From positions 744,001-808,000 of the forward strand of contig NZ_RBXT01000001.1 of assembly GCF_003635045.1 (NCBI RefSeq): DNA of 64,000 nt, in the 5' to 3' direction. Position 1 is the first letter of the stretch, and each line of letters starts with the position of its first letter. The stretch comes from Terracoccus luteus (GTDB lineage: Bacteria > Actinomycetota > Actinomycetes > Actinomycetales > Dermatophilaceae). The notes beneath the pieces are model-generated. The model worked only from the letters and a program-made list of their open reading frames with translations, searched no databases and was not told the DNA's origin. Shown here piece by piece: positions 32,818 through 42,544 of the stretch. A program made the translations under genes and the position numbers.

Positions 32818-35139
32818 TCAGCGCAGCGAGTACACGCTGACGGCACCTGTGCGGAAGCGCAGGTCGGCGTGCTCGGGCAGGTCGGGGGACACGCCGCCGG
32901 CCGACCCTCCCTCCGCGACCAGCCACGTGACGCCCAGGTCGGCCAACGCGCCGAGGGTCGCCGGCGAGGGGTCGGAGAACGCGGCCTGGTTGGCCGCGAG
33001 GCGCGCGCCGTCCCGGTAGCCGCCGGCCGCCACGGAGGCCGGGTCGTAGTCCCAGGACTCGACGAGGACCCGGCGCCCGGAGAGGCCCGAGAGCCACCAC
33101 CGTCGCGAGTCGCAGCGGGTGGCCGCCACGCCGGGGTCGGCGGGCAGGCAGTGCTCGTTCGTGGCGAGCAGGGCGTCCGCGGGGACGTGCTCACGGATCC
33201 ACACGGCGGCGGTGGACTGGGCGAGGTGGTCGAGGCCGTCGTCGTGGGGCAGGGGGGTGCCGGTCTGCCCGGTGGCCGTGGTCAGCACGGCCGACCCGGC
33301 GAGGACGCCCATCAGCAAGACGGCGGTGGCCGCCCGGAGGCGACGCCGACGCGACGCGCCCAGCGCGAGGGCACCCGCCGCGACGACGAGGAGCACGACG
33401 ACGAAGAGCACGAGCCGTCCGCGCATCTCCTCCGGCCCGGGGGTGTCGCCGGATCCCGGCCGGGTCAGCAGCCCCACGAGGACGGTGGCGCCGGCCCCGA
33501 CGGCCAGCCAGCGGGCCACCCGAGCCGGCGACATCCGCTGCCCCGTGACCGCGTCCCTCACCCAGCACGCCGTCAGCACGCACCCGGCGGGCAGGCCCGT
33601 GTAGAGGAAGTAGTACTCGCTGTACCCGGAGTGACCGATGACGACGAGGGGGAGGAAGGCCGTCAGGCTCGCGCCGGCGAGCAGCCACACGCCGAGGTCG
33701 TGACGGGGACCGGTCCGGGTGAACGGGTGGAGACCGCCCAGGTTGCGCACGCTCGCGAGCCCCAGGGCCAGCAGCAGGGCCACGAGCAGGAGCGGGCCGG
33801 CGGGTCCGCTCACGAGGCCCGAGGGCACGAGCGTGGAGAAGTCGGGTTCGGCGCGGGCGAGCACGCGGTAGGGCTGCATCACCGTGAGGTTCGACAGCAG
33901 CTGGATGCCGGAACCGGTCGACCCGCCGGCGACGAGCCGCAGTGCCGCCGCCGTGAGGAGGGCGACGACCACGGACGTGCCGATGAGCACCGCCCGACGC
34001 CGGCGGTGCACGAGCGCCGCGAGGACCGCCACCCCGAGGCCGCCGAGCAGGACCGGGAGCGCGGACGACTTGGCCCCGGAGGCGCCCAGGCAGCCGATCA
34101 TCGCCACCGCGACGGCGCCTCGCCTCGCCCCCGAGTCGCGGGCGACGTCGACGAGGGCGTGCAGGGCCAGGAGGAAGGGCGTGTAGGCGAAGAGCTGCGA
34201 CGGGGAGTAGCCGTTGAGGTGGGACAGGACGGGCACGACCGAGGGCCAGAACGGGAACGGCGCGGTGGTGAGGAAGGCCCACCCGGCGGCGGCGGCCACC
34301 CAGGCCGACCCGCTGACCTTCTCGGCGAGGGCGGCGGTGAGGACGACGGCGAGGACCGCGGCCGGGACGACCCACAGCCTCAGCATGACCGTCTGCACCT
34401 CGACCCCCGACATGAGGGACGAGGCGGCGACCTCGGCGTTGGCGAACCAGTGGTACCGGAGGGGCCCGGCGTCGGCCAGCTGCGGGGTCTGCAACGGGAC
34501 CGAGCGCGTCGCCTCGGCGGCGAGACCGAGGTGCCACAGCAGGTCCGGGTAGTAGCCGCGCGACGACGGCGGCAGGTCGACGACCGAGACGTAGCCCGAC
34601 ACCTGCTGCCAGACCGCCACCGCGACGGCGCCGGTCAGCGCCAAGGCCGGCCCGCCGCCCCACGACCGCGGACGCTGCCTCACCCGTTCCCTCACCGAGG
34701 GCAGCAGCAGCAGGGCGAAGGAGAGCACCGGCCAGCACCACATGAGCGGCCAGGCCGACAGGGCGCCGGCCACCGCCCAGGCGACCAGCGTCATCACGGA
34801 CCCGGTGGCGGCCCCCAGGCCGACGTCGGAGAGCCAGCTGCCCTGCGAGCCGCGCAGCCCCTTGTGCAGCACGAGGCCCGGTGCCACCACGCCCACGACG
34901 AGGAAGAGCGAGTACCGCACGAGGTCGGACGGCGGGGTGCCGCGTGCGAGCAGGACCACGACCACGCCGACGAGGACGGCCAGCAGGCCGAGGACGCTGA
35001 CGCTCGGCCGGGACGGTCGAGAGGGTCGGCCGCGCGGTCCCCCCGTCGCCCCGCGGGACCCCGGTGGCTGCGACCGGGCCGCTCGGCGCGGCCAGGCCGT
35101 CGACCGGGTCCCCGCTGCGGCGCTACCCCGGTCTGACAC
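32818..35139 (-). CDS. Large polytopic membrane protein, GT-C-like (paralogue 2)
   Basis: A 773-residue protein with the same plan as its neighbour: a Pro/Arg-rich start, about 14-16 membrane helices, the loop LRYHWFANAEVAASSL, SGAKSSALPVLLGG, SGYSEYYFLYTGLP, and a C-terminal soluble domain (STAAVWIREHVPADALLATN, WWLSGLSGRRVLVESWDY). The two are tandem duplicates that have diverged a good deal. GTG 35139 stands 6 nt after TACGAT. The gap to the downstream copy is 80 bp and contains that copy's promoter. Confidence 0.75.
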   Translation of the reverse strand: MSDRGSAAAGTRSTAWPRRAARSQPPGSRGATGGPRGRPSRPSRPSVSVLGLLAVLVGVVVVLLARGTPPSDLVRYSLFLVVGVVAPGLVLHKGLRGSQGSWLSDVGLGAATGSVMTLVAWAVAGALSAWPLMWCWPVLSFALLLLPSVRERVRQRPRSWGGGPALALTGAVAVAVWQQVSGYVSVVDLPPSSRGYYPDLLWHLGLAAEATRSVPLQTPQLADAGPLRYHWFANAEVAASSLMSGVEVQTVMLRLWVVPAAVLAVVLTAALAEKVSGSAWVAAAAGWAFLTTAPFPFWPSVVPVLSHLNGYSPSQLFAYTPFLLALHALVDVARDSGARRGAVAVAMIGCLGASGAKSSALPVLLGGLGVAVLAALVHRRRRAVLIGTSVVVALLTAAALRLVAGGSTGSGIQLLSNLTVMQPYRVLARAEPDFSTLVPSGLVSGPAGPLLLVALLLALGLASVRNLGGLHPFTRTGPRHDLGVWLLAGASLTAFLPLVVIGHSGYSEYYFLYTGLPAGCVLTACWVRDAVTGQRMSPARVARWLAVGAGATVLVGLLTRPGSGDTPGPEEMRGRLVLFVVVLLVVAAGALALGASRRRRLRAATAVLLMGVLAGSAVLTTATGQTGTPLPHDDGLDHLAQSTAAVWIREHVPADALLATNEHCLPADPGVAATRCDSRRWWLSGLSGRRVLVESWDYDPASVAAGGYRDGARLAANQAAFSDPSPATLGALADLGVTWLVAEGGSAGGVSPDLPEHADLRFRTGAVSVYSLR

Positions 35140-35145
35140 CCCCGC

Positions 35146-35151
35146 ATCGTA
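35146..35151 (-). promoter_or_regulatory. -10 hexamer TACGAT, leaderless start
   Basis: TACGAT, 6 nt, then GTG 35139, identical in form to the promoter at 32744-32749. Confidence 0.6.
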
Positions 35152-35275
35152 GGTGCAGGGGTCGACGGGTCGGGGAGGGGAGCCGCGTCACGGGGGCGTG
35201 CCACCGCCGTTGAAGTTGCGCGAATCCGGAGTAAAGCGACACTGGCAGGGACAGCCATCCACTGGGAGGAACCCG

Positions 35276-37717
35276 ATGAGCACACTCACGGCGGCCGCGT
35301 CCGCCCGACCACCCCGGGACCGCCCGGTGCGCCGACGCGTCGTGACAGCCGGGTTGGCCCTCGCGTGCGCGCTCGTCCCCGTCCAGACCGGGGCGGCCCG
35401 GGCCGACACCGCGGCCGACGGCCCCGCCCTCACCTCGGCCGCGGCCGCGGTGGGGGCCGGGACCGACGTGGCCGGCACCTCGACGCCCCCGGGCGGCCGC
35501 GCCACCAAACCCCGGATCACGACCATCCCGATCACCGCCACCGCCCCCTCCGGCGCGAAGGGGGCGGCCCCGTCGGCGGCCGGACCGGTGGCGCAGGTGA
35601 CCCGGCAACGGACCTCGTTCGACGTCGCGGGCGTGACGTCGAGCGGCGCGGCACTCGACGGCATCCGCATCGAGGTACAGACCCACGGCGCTGCAGGGTG
35701 GTCCCCGTGGACCGGTCTCGAGGCCGAAGGCGACGGTCCGGACCCCGGGACGCCCGAGGCGGCCGGTGCCCGCGTCGGGACCGCGCCGCTGCTGGCGGCC
35801 GGGTCCGACGGCATCCGGCTGCGGGTGTTCTCCCCCGACGGGACGCTGCCCGGCGGGCTGGGGCTCAGCCTCGTCGACGGCGGCGACGCCCCGCAGGACG
35901 CCCGACCACCCAGGTCGGCCGCGCCCCTGTCGGTCACGGCCCCACGGCTGCGCACCGTCGCGGACGGTGCGACGGCCGCGGGCCCGACCTCGCGGGCGGC
36001 GTCGGCGGTGACGTCGGGCGTCAGCGCACCCGCCATCGTGTCGCGATCGGGGTGGGGCGCCGACGAGAGCCTGCGCGACTGCGTGCCGACCGCCCTCGGG
36101 GGGTTCAAGGCGGCGGCCGTCCACCACACCGTCAACTCGAACTCGTACACCTCGACGCAGTCGGCGAGCCTGGTCCGTGGCATCCTCGCGTACCACACGA
36201 AGAGCCTGGGCTGGTGCGACATCGGCTACAACTTCCTCGTCGACCGCTTCGGCACGATCTTCGAGGGGCGCTACGGCAGCCTCGCCGGCTTCGTGCAGGC
36301 GGCCCACGCCGGAGGCTTCAACCGCGAGACCTTCGGGGTCTCCGTGATCGGCGACTTCACGAGGTCGTCCTTCCCGAGCGCCGCGGTGTCGGCCGTCTCC
36401 CGCGTCATCGCCTGGCAGGCGGACCGCTCCGGGTTCGACCCGGGCGCCGGGGTGACCCTGACGTCGGAGGGGAGCACCCGGTACCCGGCGGGCACGAGGG
36501 TCGTGCTGCCGCGCGTCGTTGGCCACCGCAACCTCAGCCTGACGAGCTGCCCCGGGGACACCGCGTACCCCCAGGTCGCGGGGATCCGCTCCTCGGCCGC
36601 CTCGACGTGGCGCGCCGGCCAGTACCGCGCCGCGCCGGGGCTGTACACGCCGCTGACCGCGCGTCGGGTCGTCGACACGCGGACGGGCCTCGGCGGCTCG
36701 ACGACGGCGCTCGGGCCCGACTCGTCGCGGGTGATCACCATCCCCGGGCTGCCGTCGACGGCCACCGCCGTGACGATCTCGGTGACGGCCTCGGGCGCGA
36801 CAGGAGGGACCTACCTCGTCGTGCACCCGGACGGCACCCCGCTGCCGACGTCCTCCCTGCTCAGCACGTCGCCCGGCCGCACCGTGGCCGCGCCGATCAC
36901 GGTCGGTCTCGGCCCCTCGGCCCGGCTGCGGGTCTACAACCGCCTGTCCACCGTGCACATCACGGTCGACGTGCAGGGGTACTACTCATCGTCGGGCGGG
37001 GCGGGTTTCACCGGGGTGGCCCCCCGGCGGGTGCTGGACACCCGCACCGGCACCGGGGCGCCACGGGCCCAGGTGCCGGCCCGCGGGTCGGTGACCTTCG
37101 CCGTGCCGGGGCTCCCGTCGACGGCACGGTCCGTCGTGCTCAACATCTCCGGCGCGAACGCCCGAGCCTCGACGGCCGTCACGGCCCACCCGGTCGGCAC
37201 GGCGCGCCCCGGCACGCCGAACCTCCATCTGTCAGCAGCCCGGCTGAGCACGACCTCGGTGGTCGTCCCCGTCGGCAGTGACAGGAGGGTGACCCTGTAC
37301 TCGGACCTCGCCGCGACGGATCTCGTCGCCGACGTGGTGGGGTACCACGCGACCGGTCTGGGCGCCCGCTTCACCGCGACCGCTCCACGGCGGGTGGCGG
37401 ACACGCGGTGGGGCTGGAACATCCGCCTCGGCCCGGTGACGAGCGGACTCGTCGTGGGGACCTACCTCCCCGCTCCGTCGACCGCGAACGGGGTGGCCAT
37501 GAACGTCACGGCCATCTACGCCACGGCCCCCACGCTCGTGACGGTCTATCCCGCCGCGCAGACTCGACCCACCTCCCCGTCGCTCACGCCCTCGGCGAAC
37601 GAGACGGTGTCGACCGCCCTGCTCCTGTCCACCGGCGTGGGGCCGCACGTGTCGTACTCCTCGACCGCGGGAGCCGTCCACCTCCTCACCGACGTGACGG
37701 GGTACTTCGGGCCGTGA
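35276..37717 (+). CDS. Secreted N-acetylmuramoyl-L-alanine amidase (PGRP/Amidase_2) with three C-terminal repeats
   Basis: 813 residues from ATG 35276, preceded by GGGAGG (35264-35269). A signal peptide is visible (RRRVVTAGLALACALVPVQ, then Ala-x-Ala). The amidase/PGRP domain covers about residues 255-450: SRSGWGADESLRDC, AAAVHHTVNSN (zinc His), WCDIGYNFLVDRFG (Tyr) and GHRNLSLTSCPGD (second His and Cys). Three repeats of about 120 residues follow, each opening with ARRVVDTRTG or a variant and closing with a DVxGYY/GYF strand. They are probably wall- or glycan-binding. It cleaves the amide bond between MurNAc and L-Ala at the cell surface. Confidence 0.87.
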   Translation: MSTLTAAASARPPRDRPVRRRVVTAGLALACALVPVQTGAARADTAADGPALTSAAAAVGAGTDVAGTSTPPGGRATKPRITTIPITATAPSGAKGAAPSAAGPVAQVTRQRTSFDVAGVTSSGAALDGIRIEVQTHGAAGWSPWTGLEAEGDGPDPGTPEAAGARVGTAPLLAAGSDGIRLRVFSPDGTLPGGLGLSLVDGGDAPQDARPPRSAAPLSVTAPRLRTVADGATAAGPTSRAASAVTSGVSAPAIVSRSGWGADESLRDCVPTALGGFKAAAVHHTVNSNSYTSTQSASLVRGILAYHTKSLGWCDIGYNFLVDRFGTIFEGRYGSLAGFVQAAHAGGFNRETFGVSVIGDFTRSSFPSAAVSAVSRVIAWQADRSGFDPGAGVTLTSEGSTRYPAGTRVVLPRVVGHRNLSLTSCPGDTAYPQVAGIRSSAASTWRAGQYRAAPGLYTPLTARRVVDTRTGLGGSTTALGPDSSRVITIPGLPSTATAVTISVTASGATGGTYLVVHPDGTPLPTSSLLSTSPGRTVAAPITVGLGPSARLRVYNRLSTVHITVDVQGYYSSSGGAGFTGVAPRRVLDTRTGTGAPRAQVPARGSVTFAVPGLPSTARSVVLNISGANARASTAVTAHPVGTARPGTPNLHLSAARLSTTSVVVPVGSDRRVTLYSDLAATDLVADVVGYHATGLGARFTATAPRRVADTRWGWNIRLGPVTSGLVVGTYLPAPSTANGVAMNVTAIYATAPTLVTVYPAAQTRPTSPSLTPSANETVSTALLLSTGVGPHVSYSSTAGAVHLLTDVTGYFGP

Positions 37718-37763
37718 CGGCCGACACCCCCTGAGGAGGAGACGCTCGCCGCGACCGGGCTGC

Positions 37764-37797
37764 AGGAGGGCCCCGACCGCATGGTCGGGGCCCTCCT
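37764..37797. terminator. Strong hairpin terminator between the amidase and scoB
   Basis: A perfect 15-bp stem (37764-37778 with 37783-37797) closes on the 4-nt loop GCAT. The arms are GC-rich and no U run follows. The position between convergent genes suits a bidirectional terminator. Confidence 0.8.
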
Positions 37798-37829
37798 CGC
37801 GACTGCGCGACCCCGTTCCGGGGGCCGGC

Positions 37830-38468
37830 TCAGACCAGGTCGACCCGCAGTGGGGGCTCGGTGCGCTCGCGCACCTCGTCCTCCGTGACGCCGGGGGCGA
37901 GCTCGCGCAGTACGAGGCCGTCGGGGGTCACGTCGATGACGGCGAGGTCGGTGATGATGCGCTGCACGACGCCGCGGCCGGTGAAGGGCAGGCTGCACTC
38001 GTCGACGATCTTGTAGGAGCCGTCGCGGGCGGTGTGCTCCATGAGCACGATGACCCGCCGGGCGCCGTGCACGAGGTCCATGGCGCCCCCCATGCCCTTG
38101 ACCATCTTGCCGGGGATCATCCAGTTGGCGATGTCGCCCGCCGCCGAGACCTGCATGGCTCCGAGGATCGCGGCGTCGACCTTGCCGCCGCGGATCATCC
38201 CGAAGCTCGTGGCCGAGTCGAAGAAGGACGCGCCCCGACGCAGGGTCACCGTCTCCTTGCCCGCGTTGATGAGGTCGGGGTCCTCGTCGCCGTCGTACGG
38301 GTACGCGCCGACGCCGAGGATGCCGTTCTCCGACTGCAGGACGATCTCGACGTCGTCGGGCACGTAGTTCGGCACGAGGGTCGGCAGGCCGATGCCGAGG
38401 TTGACGTACGAGCCGTCGGACAGCTCGGCGGCGGCGCGGGCCGCCATCTGCTCACGGGTCAGGGCCAT
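37830..38468 (-). CDS. scoB: Succinyl-CoA:3-ketoacid CoA-transferase subunit B
   Basis: A 212-residue class I CoA-transferase beta subunit with [10 protein letters not shown], the catalytic Glu in [10 protein letters not shown] and [10 protein letters not shown]. It pairs with ScoA to move CoA between succinate and acetoacetate or another 3-oxoacid. It starts at ATG 38468 in a one-base overlap with the scoA stop. Confidence 0.92.
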   Translation of the reverse strand: MALTREQMAARAAAELSDGSYVNLGIGLPTLVPNYVPDDVEIVLQSENGILGVGAYPYDGDEDPDLINAGKETVTLRRGASFFDSATSFGMIRGGKVDAAILGAMQVSAAGDIANWMIPGKMVKGMGGAMDLVHGARRVIVLMEHTARDGSYKIVDECSLPFTGRGVVQRIITDLAVIDVTPDGLVLRELAPGVTEDEVRERTEPPLRVDLV

Positions 38469-39289
38469 CAGGCCTCCTCGGCGGTCGCGGGTCGGTCGGG
38501 TCGGTCGGACGCGTCGTCGGGCCGGGGCCGCACGGTGCGGCGCTCGACCCGCTTCTCGGCCGCCTGCTCGGGCGTGAGGGGCAGCACCCGCTGGACGAAG
38601 ATGCCGGGCAGGTGCACCTCGTCGGGGTCGAGCTCGCCGGGCTCGACGAGCTGCTCGACCTCCGCGACGGTCACGCGGCCGGCCATGGCGCACAGCGGGT
38701 TGAAGTTGCGGGCCGACCGGTGGAAGACGAGGTTGCCGTGCCGGTCGCCCTTCACGGCGCGCACGAGGCCGAAGTCGGTGGTGATGGCCTCCTCGAGCAC
38801 GAAGGTGCGGCGCTCGCCCATCCAGTCGAACTCCTGGGTCTGCTTCGGTGGCGAGGCCACGGTGACCGCGCCCGCGTCGTCGTAGCGCCACGGCAGGCCG
38901 CCCTCGGCGATCTGGGTGCCGACCCCGGTCATGGTGAAGAAGGCCGCGATGCCCGAGCCGCCGGCGCGCAGCCGCTCGGCCAGCGTGCCCTGCGGCGTCA
39001 GCTCGACCTCGAGCTCACCCGACAGGTACTGCCGCGCGAACTCCTTGTTCTCGCCGACGTACGAGCTGACCATGCGCCGGATCCGCCTGTCGCGCAACAG
39101 GATACCGAGCCCCCAGTCGTCGACGCCGCAGTTGTTCGACACCGCCTCGAGGTCGGTGGTGCCGGCGTCGTGGATGGCGGCGATGAGCACGCTGGGGATG
39201 CCGCAGAGACCGAACCCGCCCACCGACAGCGACATGCCGTCGGTGATGCCGGCCACGGCCTCGCGGGGCGAGGAGACGACCTTGTCCAT
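38468..39289 (-). CDS. scoA: Succinyl-CoA:3-ketoacid CoA-transferase subunit A
   Basis: A 273-residue alpha subunit with [46 protein letters not shown] and [14 protein letters not shown], which are conserved ScoA/AtoD segments. The C-terminal ~25 residues are a polar extension rich in Arg, Pro and Asp. ATG 39289 stands 6 nt after TAGAGT with no Shine-Dalgarno, so it is probably leaderless. With scoB it serves ketone-body or branched-chain catabolism. Confidence 0.92.
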   Translation of the reverse strand: MDKVVSSPREAVAGITDGMSLSVGGFGLCGIPSVLIAAIHDAGTTDLEAVSNNCGVDDWGLGILLRDRRIRRMVSSYVGENKEFARQYLSGELEVELTPQGTLAERLRAGGSGIAAFFTMTGVGTQIAEGGLPWRYDDAGAVTVASPPKQTQEFDWMGERRTFVLEEAITTDFGLVRAVKGDRHGNLVFHRSARNFNPLCAMAGRVTVAEVEQLVEPGELDPDEVHLPGIFVQRVLPLTPEQAAEKRVERRTVRPRPDDASDRPDRPATAEEA

Positions 39290-39295
39290 GCCGCG

Positions 39296-39301
39296 ACTCT
39301 A
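39296..39301 (-). promoter_or_regulatory. -10 hexamer TAGAGT, leaderless start of scoAB
   Basis: TAGAGT, 6 nt, then ATG 39289 on the minus strand. Confidence 0.6.
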
Positions 39302-39459
39302 GCGACGGATGCCGGCCGGTCCCCACCGGGTCGACGGCCCGCCCGGGGCGCCTGCCAGCCGGGCGACACGGAGGGCGAGGTAAGTACACGCCTGTAGTTC
39401 GCGCGGACCCCTTGTGGCGGCTGGGACGGGGATGCATCAATGGTGCGGACGGGCCGAGA

Positions 39460-39474
39460 CGGACACTTTGTCCG
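39460..39474. promoter_or_regulatory. 15-bp inverted repeat (operator-like) before the peptidoglycan-binding protein
   Basis: CGGACA-CTT-TGTCCG is a perfect 6-bp inverted repeat with 3-nt centre, 40 bp upstream of the ATG at 39515. It could be a repressor site or a small mRNA hairpin. The rest of the 225-bp gap (39290-39514) is otherwise unremarkable, with an AT-richer patch GTAAGTACACG near 39380. Confidence 0.4.
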
Positions 39475-39514
39475 TTTGCCACCACGACGACGCCGCCGAC
39501 GGGAGAGGACCGCC

Positions 39515-40216
39515 ATGCACCTGCGACGCAGCCGCCTCGGCCCCGGGCCGGCGCGAACCCGGTCCCACCTCGCCGGGGCCGCCGGGACCACCGGCTTCCT
39601 CGCGGTCGCGGCGTGGGGCGGGGCGCCGGTCGCCCCCGTCCGGCCCGTCGCCGGTGACGTCCCCGTCTCGGCAGCCGTCCCCGTCTCAGCGGCCACGGTG
39701 GCCACGGTGGTCACCGACGCCCGCCACCCGGCATCCCCGCCGCGTCCTGACGCGCACGCGGCCGCCGCGTCGACCGTGTCGACGGCGACCGCCCTGACGC
39801 CGCACAAGGCGGTCGTGCTCGGCCCCGGTTCGCGCGGTGAGCCCGTGCGCGCCCTGCAGCGTGCCCTCGGCGGGGTCGCCGTCGACGGCGTCCTGGGCCC
39901 GGTGACACAGGCGAAGATCGTTGCGCTGCAACAGGTCTCGGGTCTGCCCGCCACCGGTGTCGTGACCGGTCCGACGTGGGACGTGCTCGAGCAGCGCGTC
40001 TACCCCTTCGTGTCCAGGCGCACGACGGTGCTGCGCCCCGGCGACAGCGGCCCGGTGGTCGCGCAGGTGCAGCGCCTGCTCGGCCTGGCCGCCACCGGGG
40101 TCTACGACGACGCCACCCGCGAGGCCGTGCGGCGGGCACAGGCGCGGGCAGGCCTCGCCGGAACGGGCGTCGTCGCGTCGCGCACGTGGTCGCTCTTCGA
40201 CCGGCTGTCGGCCTGA
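39515..40216 (+). CDS. Secreted peptidoglycan-binding protein (two PG_binding_1 domains)
   Basis: 233 residues from ATG 39515 with GAGAGGA just upstream. The N-terminus has basic residues then a hydrophobic Ala/Gly/Val stretch (a signal peptide or anchor) and a Pro/Ala/Val linker. Two peptidoglycan-binding repeats follow at about 105-165 (GSRGEPVRALQRALGG, VLGPVTQAKIVALQQ) and 175-230 (GDSGPVVAQVQRLLGL, YDDATREAVRRAQARAG). No catalytic domain is present, so it probably binds the wall only. It converges on the TIGR03089 gene with a 13-bp gap. Confidence 0.82.
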   Translation: MHLRRSRLGPGPARTRSHLAGAAGTTGFLAVAAWGGAPVAPVRPVAGDVPVSAAVPVSAATVATVVTDARHPASPPRPDAHAAAASTVSTATALTPHKAVVLGPGSRGEPVRALQRALGGVAVDGVLGPVTQAKIVALQQVSGLPATGVVTGPTWDVLEQRVYPFVSRRTTVLRPGDSGPVVAQVQRLLGLAATGVYDDATREAVRRAQARAGLAGTGVVASRTWSLFDRLSA

Positions 40217-40229
40217 CGACGTCGCTGAC

Positions 40230-41060
40230 CTACGTGCCGGACTCGGCGCCCGACTCGGTCAGGTCGACCGTCACCGCCTCGGACGTGAGGCGCGCCGGCA
40301 GGTCGACGGCGTCGTCGGCCCCGTGCACGAGCACGACCGAGCCGCCCGCGGCCCACGCCGACAGGATGCCGGTGAGCGCGGTCGCGAGGTCGGTGCGCAG
40401 GGCGACCCGAGGGGCGTCACCCCAGTCCGGCTCCGGCCGGACGACGTCGGCGTAGCGCGTGTCGGCACCGTCGACCGACAGGGCGAGGTCGGCCGGCTCC
40501 GGGTCGACGACGGGCACGAGGCGGTCGCCGTGCGTCGAGAGCTCTCGGGCCTCGTCGACGGCCTTCGGCGCCCGGGCCGCGTCGGGGTGCGAGCGGGCGA
40601 GCGCCGCCGACGTGACGAGCACGGCGTCACCGTCGTGCGCCGCCGCCGCGTCGACGTCGGTCGTGACGAGCACGTCGGCGCCGCGGGCCTCGGACCCGAC
40701 GACGACGGTGGCCCCGATCTCCCACGTCGCCATGGCCCAGTACGCCGCACGCCAGTGGGCGGGCAGGTCGAGCCCGACGGTGGTGCCGGGGCCGGCGGCG
40801 AGGTCGTCCTGCAGGAGGTTGCCCGCCTTGGCCACCCAGTTGGCCACCACCTTGGCGCTGAGCTCGATGCGCTCGCCGCGGGTCGGCCCGGGTCCGTCGT
40901 CGTACCACGTGAGCCGGGGCCGGCCGGGGTCGTCGGCGAGCAGGTCGGCGAGGACGCGCGCCGGTAGGCGTGACGGCATCCGAGATCGTGTGTTCGCCTG
41001 CGCCGCAGACGAACCCGACGTCGGGGGAGTGGCGCCGGAGGATGGGGTGGGCGTCGGCAT
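40230..41060 (-). CDS. TIGR03089 family protein
   Basis: 276 residues resembling the small actinobacterial TIGR03089 family, which looks like a piece of an AMP-binding enzyme: LTWYDDGPGPTRGERIELSAK, then a NWVAKAGNLLQDDL region and WRAAYWAMATWEIGATVVV, but no full ATP-binding core. Function unknown. ATG 41060 overlaps the LCP stop by one base (TGATG); the internal Met in MPSRLPARVLADLL is an alternative start. It is the last gene of the LCP operon. Confidence 0.75.
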   Translation of the reverse strand: MPTPTPSSGATPPTSGSSAAQANTRSRMPSRLPARVLADLLADDPGRPRLTWYDDGPGPTRGERIELSAKVVANWVAKAGNLLQDDLAAGPGTTVGLDLPAHWRAAYWAMATWEIGATVVVGSEARGADVLVTTDVDAAAAHDGDAVLVTSAALARSHPDAARAPKAVDEARELSTHGDRLVPVVDPEPADLALSVDGADTRYADVVRPEPDWGDAPRVALRTDLATALTGILSAWAAGGSVVLVHGADDAVDLPARLTSEAVTVDLTESGAESGT

Positions 41061-42544
41061 CAGCTGTTGCCGACCTCCTTCACGGTCGTGCCGGGCGGGG
41101 CCTTGTCGAGCGGCTGGTCGTCCTTGAGGGCGGTGAAGAGGGCCTTGGCCCGCTCGGTGTCCCACTTGACGGCCACGCCGTTGTTGGTCGGGTAGCTCAT
41201 CGACGCGATCGGCACCGACAGCGACAGCCCGTTGTCGCCGCTGACCGCGCGCATGGCCTGCAGCACGCGGATGGCGTCCATGAGGCCGGTGCCCTCGCCG
41301 ACGGTCAGGCCACCGGCGGCGGAGTCGGCGAAGCTCTTGTAGCGCCAGGGCAGCAGCACCGTCGCCGGCGTCGCCGCCTGCTTCATGAGGGCGCCGAGGA
41401 ACTGGCGCTGGCGGGCGGCCCGGCCGATGTCGCCGAGCGGGTCCTCGTAGCGTGAACGCACGTAGCCGAGGGCGTCGGGCCCGCCCAGGGTCTGGCAGCC
41501 CTTCTTGAGGTCGATACCGGCCTTGGAGTCCTGCATGTCACGCGGCACGCAGAGGTCGACCCCGCCGACGGCGTCGACGATGGAGGCGAACCCGCCGAGG
41601 CCGATCTCGACGTAGCCGTCGATGTGGATGCCGGTGACGTTCTCGACCGTCTCGGTGAGCAGCTTGGCGCCGCCGAAGGAGTACGCCGCGTTGATCTTGT
41701 TCGACCGGCGCCCGGGGATCGGCACGTAGGAGTCGCGCGGCAGCGAGACCATGACCGGCTTGCCGCCGCTCTCGCTGACGTGCACGAGCATGATCGTGTC
41801 GGTGCGCTGCCCCTCGGCCGAGCCGGTCGTCAGCTCCTTCTTCTGCTCGCTCGTCAGCCCCTGCCGGCTGTCGGAGCCGACGAGGAGGTAGTTGTAGCCG
41901 GAGGTGTCGGTCGGGCGCGAGCCGTCGGGGATGTTGTCGACCCGGGCGACCGAGTTCCACGCCGCGACCGGAACGGCGACGAGGAAGACGAGCCACGCCA
42001 CGAGCAGCAGGACCACCGACACGAGCACGAGGCGGCCTCGCCGTAGGCGCCGCTTCGGGCGGCCGTCACCGTCGCCGGGGCGGGCCTCGCCGTCGTCGCG
42101 ACCCGGGCCTCCTGGGCCACCGGATGCCGGTCGGCCGGCTCGGGCGTCGCGCGCGGGCCGCCCGTCGTCGACCGAAGCTGCGCCCACGGCGGGCATCGTC
42201 CGGGTGGGGCGCACGTCCGTGCGGGTGCCGGCGCCGGTCGTGGCCCGGGGTCGGGTGTCGACCGTGTAGCCGTGGTCGCGCGCGGGGCTGCCGGGCCGCC
42301 GGGGAGAGGCCGCCGGGCGCTGTGACCGCTCGGCCCGCGGCGACCGCTCGGCCGGTTGGGGCCGGGAGGAGCGGGCGGGGGCCGACGACGCGACGTCGTC
42401 CCCGGCATCCGGGCGTGGGGTGCGCTCACGGGGGGCGGCGGCGGGGCGGGGGCTCGTGCCGCGGGGGCGGCGCAGGCCACGCCGGGTGTCGACGGTGTAC
42501 GCGTCGTCGCGACGGCGCGCCTCGGGGTCGGGTTCAGTCGGCAT
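41060..42544 (-). CDS. LytR-CpsA-Psr (LCP) family cell-wall glycopolymer ligase
   Basis: 494 residues. A long basic, Pro/Arg/Ser-rich cytoplasmic region (about 1-150) holds two copies of the short motif YTVDTR. One membrane helix follows (LVLVSVVLLLVAWLVFLVAV). The extracellular LCP domain has NYLLVGSDSR, TDTIMLVHV, SLPRDSYVPIPG, KINAAYSFGG and YVRSRYEDPLGDIGRAARQR, with the conserved Asp and Arg residues of pyrophosphate-lipid binding. By family it transfers undecaprenyl-linked glycopolymers to peptidoglycan, and could anchor the polymer of region 1. Confidence 0.9.
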   Translation of the reverse strand: MPTEPDPEARRRDDAYTVDTRRGLRRPRGTSPRPAAAPRERTPRPDAGDDVASSAPARSSRPQPAERSPRAERSQRPAASPRRPGSPARDHGYTVDTRPRATTGAGTRTDVRPTRTMPAVGAASVDDGRPARDARAGRPASGGPGGPGRDDGEARPGDGDGRPKRRLRRGRLVLVSVVLLLVAWLVFLVAVPVAAWNSVARVDNIPDGSRPTDTSGYNYLLVGSDSRQGLTSEQKKELTTGSAEGQRTDTIMLVHVSESGGKPVMVSLPRDSYVPIPGRRSNKINAAYSFGGAKLLTETVENVTGIHIDGYVEIGLGGFASIVDAVGGVDLCVPRDMQDSKAGIDLKKGCQTLGGPDALGYVRSRYEDPLGDIGRAARQRQFLGALMKQAATPATVLLPWRYKSFADSAAGGLTVGEGTGLMDAIRVLQAMRAVSGDNGLSLSVPIASMSYPTNNGVAVKWDTERAKALFTALKDDQPLDKAPPGTTVKEVGNS

